Below are positions 63,536 through 63,928 of a stretch of 63,928 bases of DNA, piece by piece. The position numbers and the translations under genes were made by a program. Position 1 is the stretch's first letter; every line of letters starts with the position of its first letter. Source of the DNA: Priapulus caudatus (Eukaryota > Priapulida > Priapulimorpha > Priapulimorphida > Priapulidae); assembly GCF_000485595.1 (NCBI RefSeq), contig NW_014577629.1:53033-116960 (forward strand), in the 5' to 3' direction. Under the pieces are notes generated by a model. It worked only from the letters and a program-made list of their open reading frames with translations. It ran no database searches and was not told the origin of the DNA.

Positions 63536-63928
63536 TGACATTGCCCTCCCACCAATCGTGATGCCACCATAAACAAATACACGACACACACCGTTCGTAT
63601 GATGCCGCTTCAATATCCTCTCATTTGTGTGCCGTGGGCGACGAAATGGCTACCACTTTGCGCATCAATCCGTCGACGGCGGCATTCACCAGGTGTCAGG
63701 CACCTCACAAAAACAGTTTCGTGTAAGGATTTTATATGGCGCTAGCCGGTTTATGAGTCGCGATTGTTAGCTTTAAATACGTCATCCTTCTGCTGCAGGC
63801 CCTCTCCACCAGTCACGCTGTAGACATCGTTCTTGCCCAAAGTCGAGTCGGGAGAGACTGCTCTAGCATTAGGACGCATCAGCGTGACTACGGTGCGAAC
63901 AGTACGTCATCTCAAGGGATGGCATTAA
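63536..63928. other. no recognisable feature
   Basis: Probably continuation of the degraded Helitron-related sequence; no motif was found. Confidence 0.3.

Overview
This window looks like nuclear DNA of an invertebrate animal. The genes are split by many GT-AG introns, the families are metazoan (ANKRD55, alpha-L-iduronidase, peptide O-xylosyltransferase, a TSP1/PLAC matrix protein and a cGAS-like Mab-21 protein), and simple repeats and small fold-back elements are everywhere. I cannot name the phylum from sequence alone; a lophotrochozoan or non-vertebrate deuterostome is plausible. Two 10-base N gaps sit inside local duplications, so this is a scaffolded assembly of a heterozygous genome.

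Layout: (1) 1.0-16.8 kb, + strand: a xylosyltransferase-like gene with an unusual C-terminus (tandem 105-residue acidic repeats, then two predicted membrane helices). It is interrupted by a gap-associated duplication at 10.06-13.30 kb. (2) 16.8-21.3 kb: no recognisable gene apart from a possible retrotransposon scrap. (3) 21.3-35.7 kb, - strand: a complete ANKRD55 orthologue in eight coding exons, one of them preceding a GC-AG intron. (4) 35.7-38.4 kb: intergenic. (5) 38.4-44.9 kb, - strand: a complete 11-exon IDUA gene. (6) 44.9-46.7 kb: a cluster of fold-back elements and hairpins. (7) 46.7-49.0 kb, + strand: an intronless fusion of ankyrin repeats to a cGAS-like (Mab-21) nucleotidyltransferase with an intact catalytic triad. 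(8) 49.0-53.8 kb: repeats, the second gap and one lone SLC16-type transporter exon. (9) 53.9-59.9 kb, - strand: the 3' part of an ADAMTS/ADAMTSL-like gene (TSP1 repeats, an acidic insert and a terminal PLAC domain), with a splice-donor segment repeated about ten times. (10) 59.9-63.9 kb: error-rich duplicated blocks, a ~70-bp tandem array and a broken Helitron fragment.

Xylosyltransferase (start of glycosaminoglycan chains), iduronidase (their lysosomal breakdown) and an ADAMTS-like matrix protein share one theme, but nothing in the sequence shows co-regulation. All exon joins were derived by matching reading phase, splice dinucleotides and remembered family motifs. Open frames were not assumed to start at ATG; where I chose a start it is stated.
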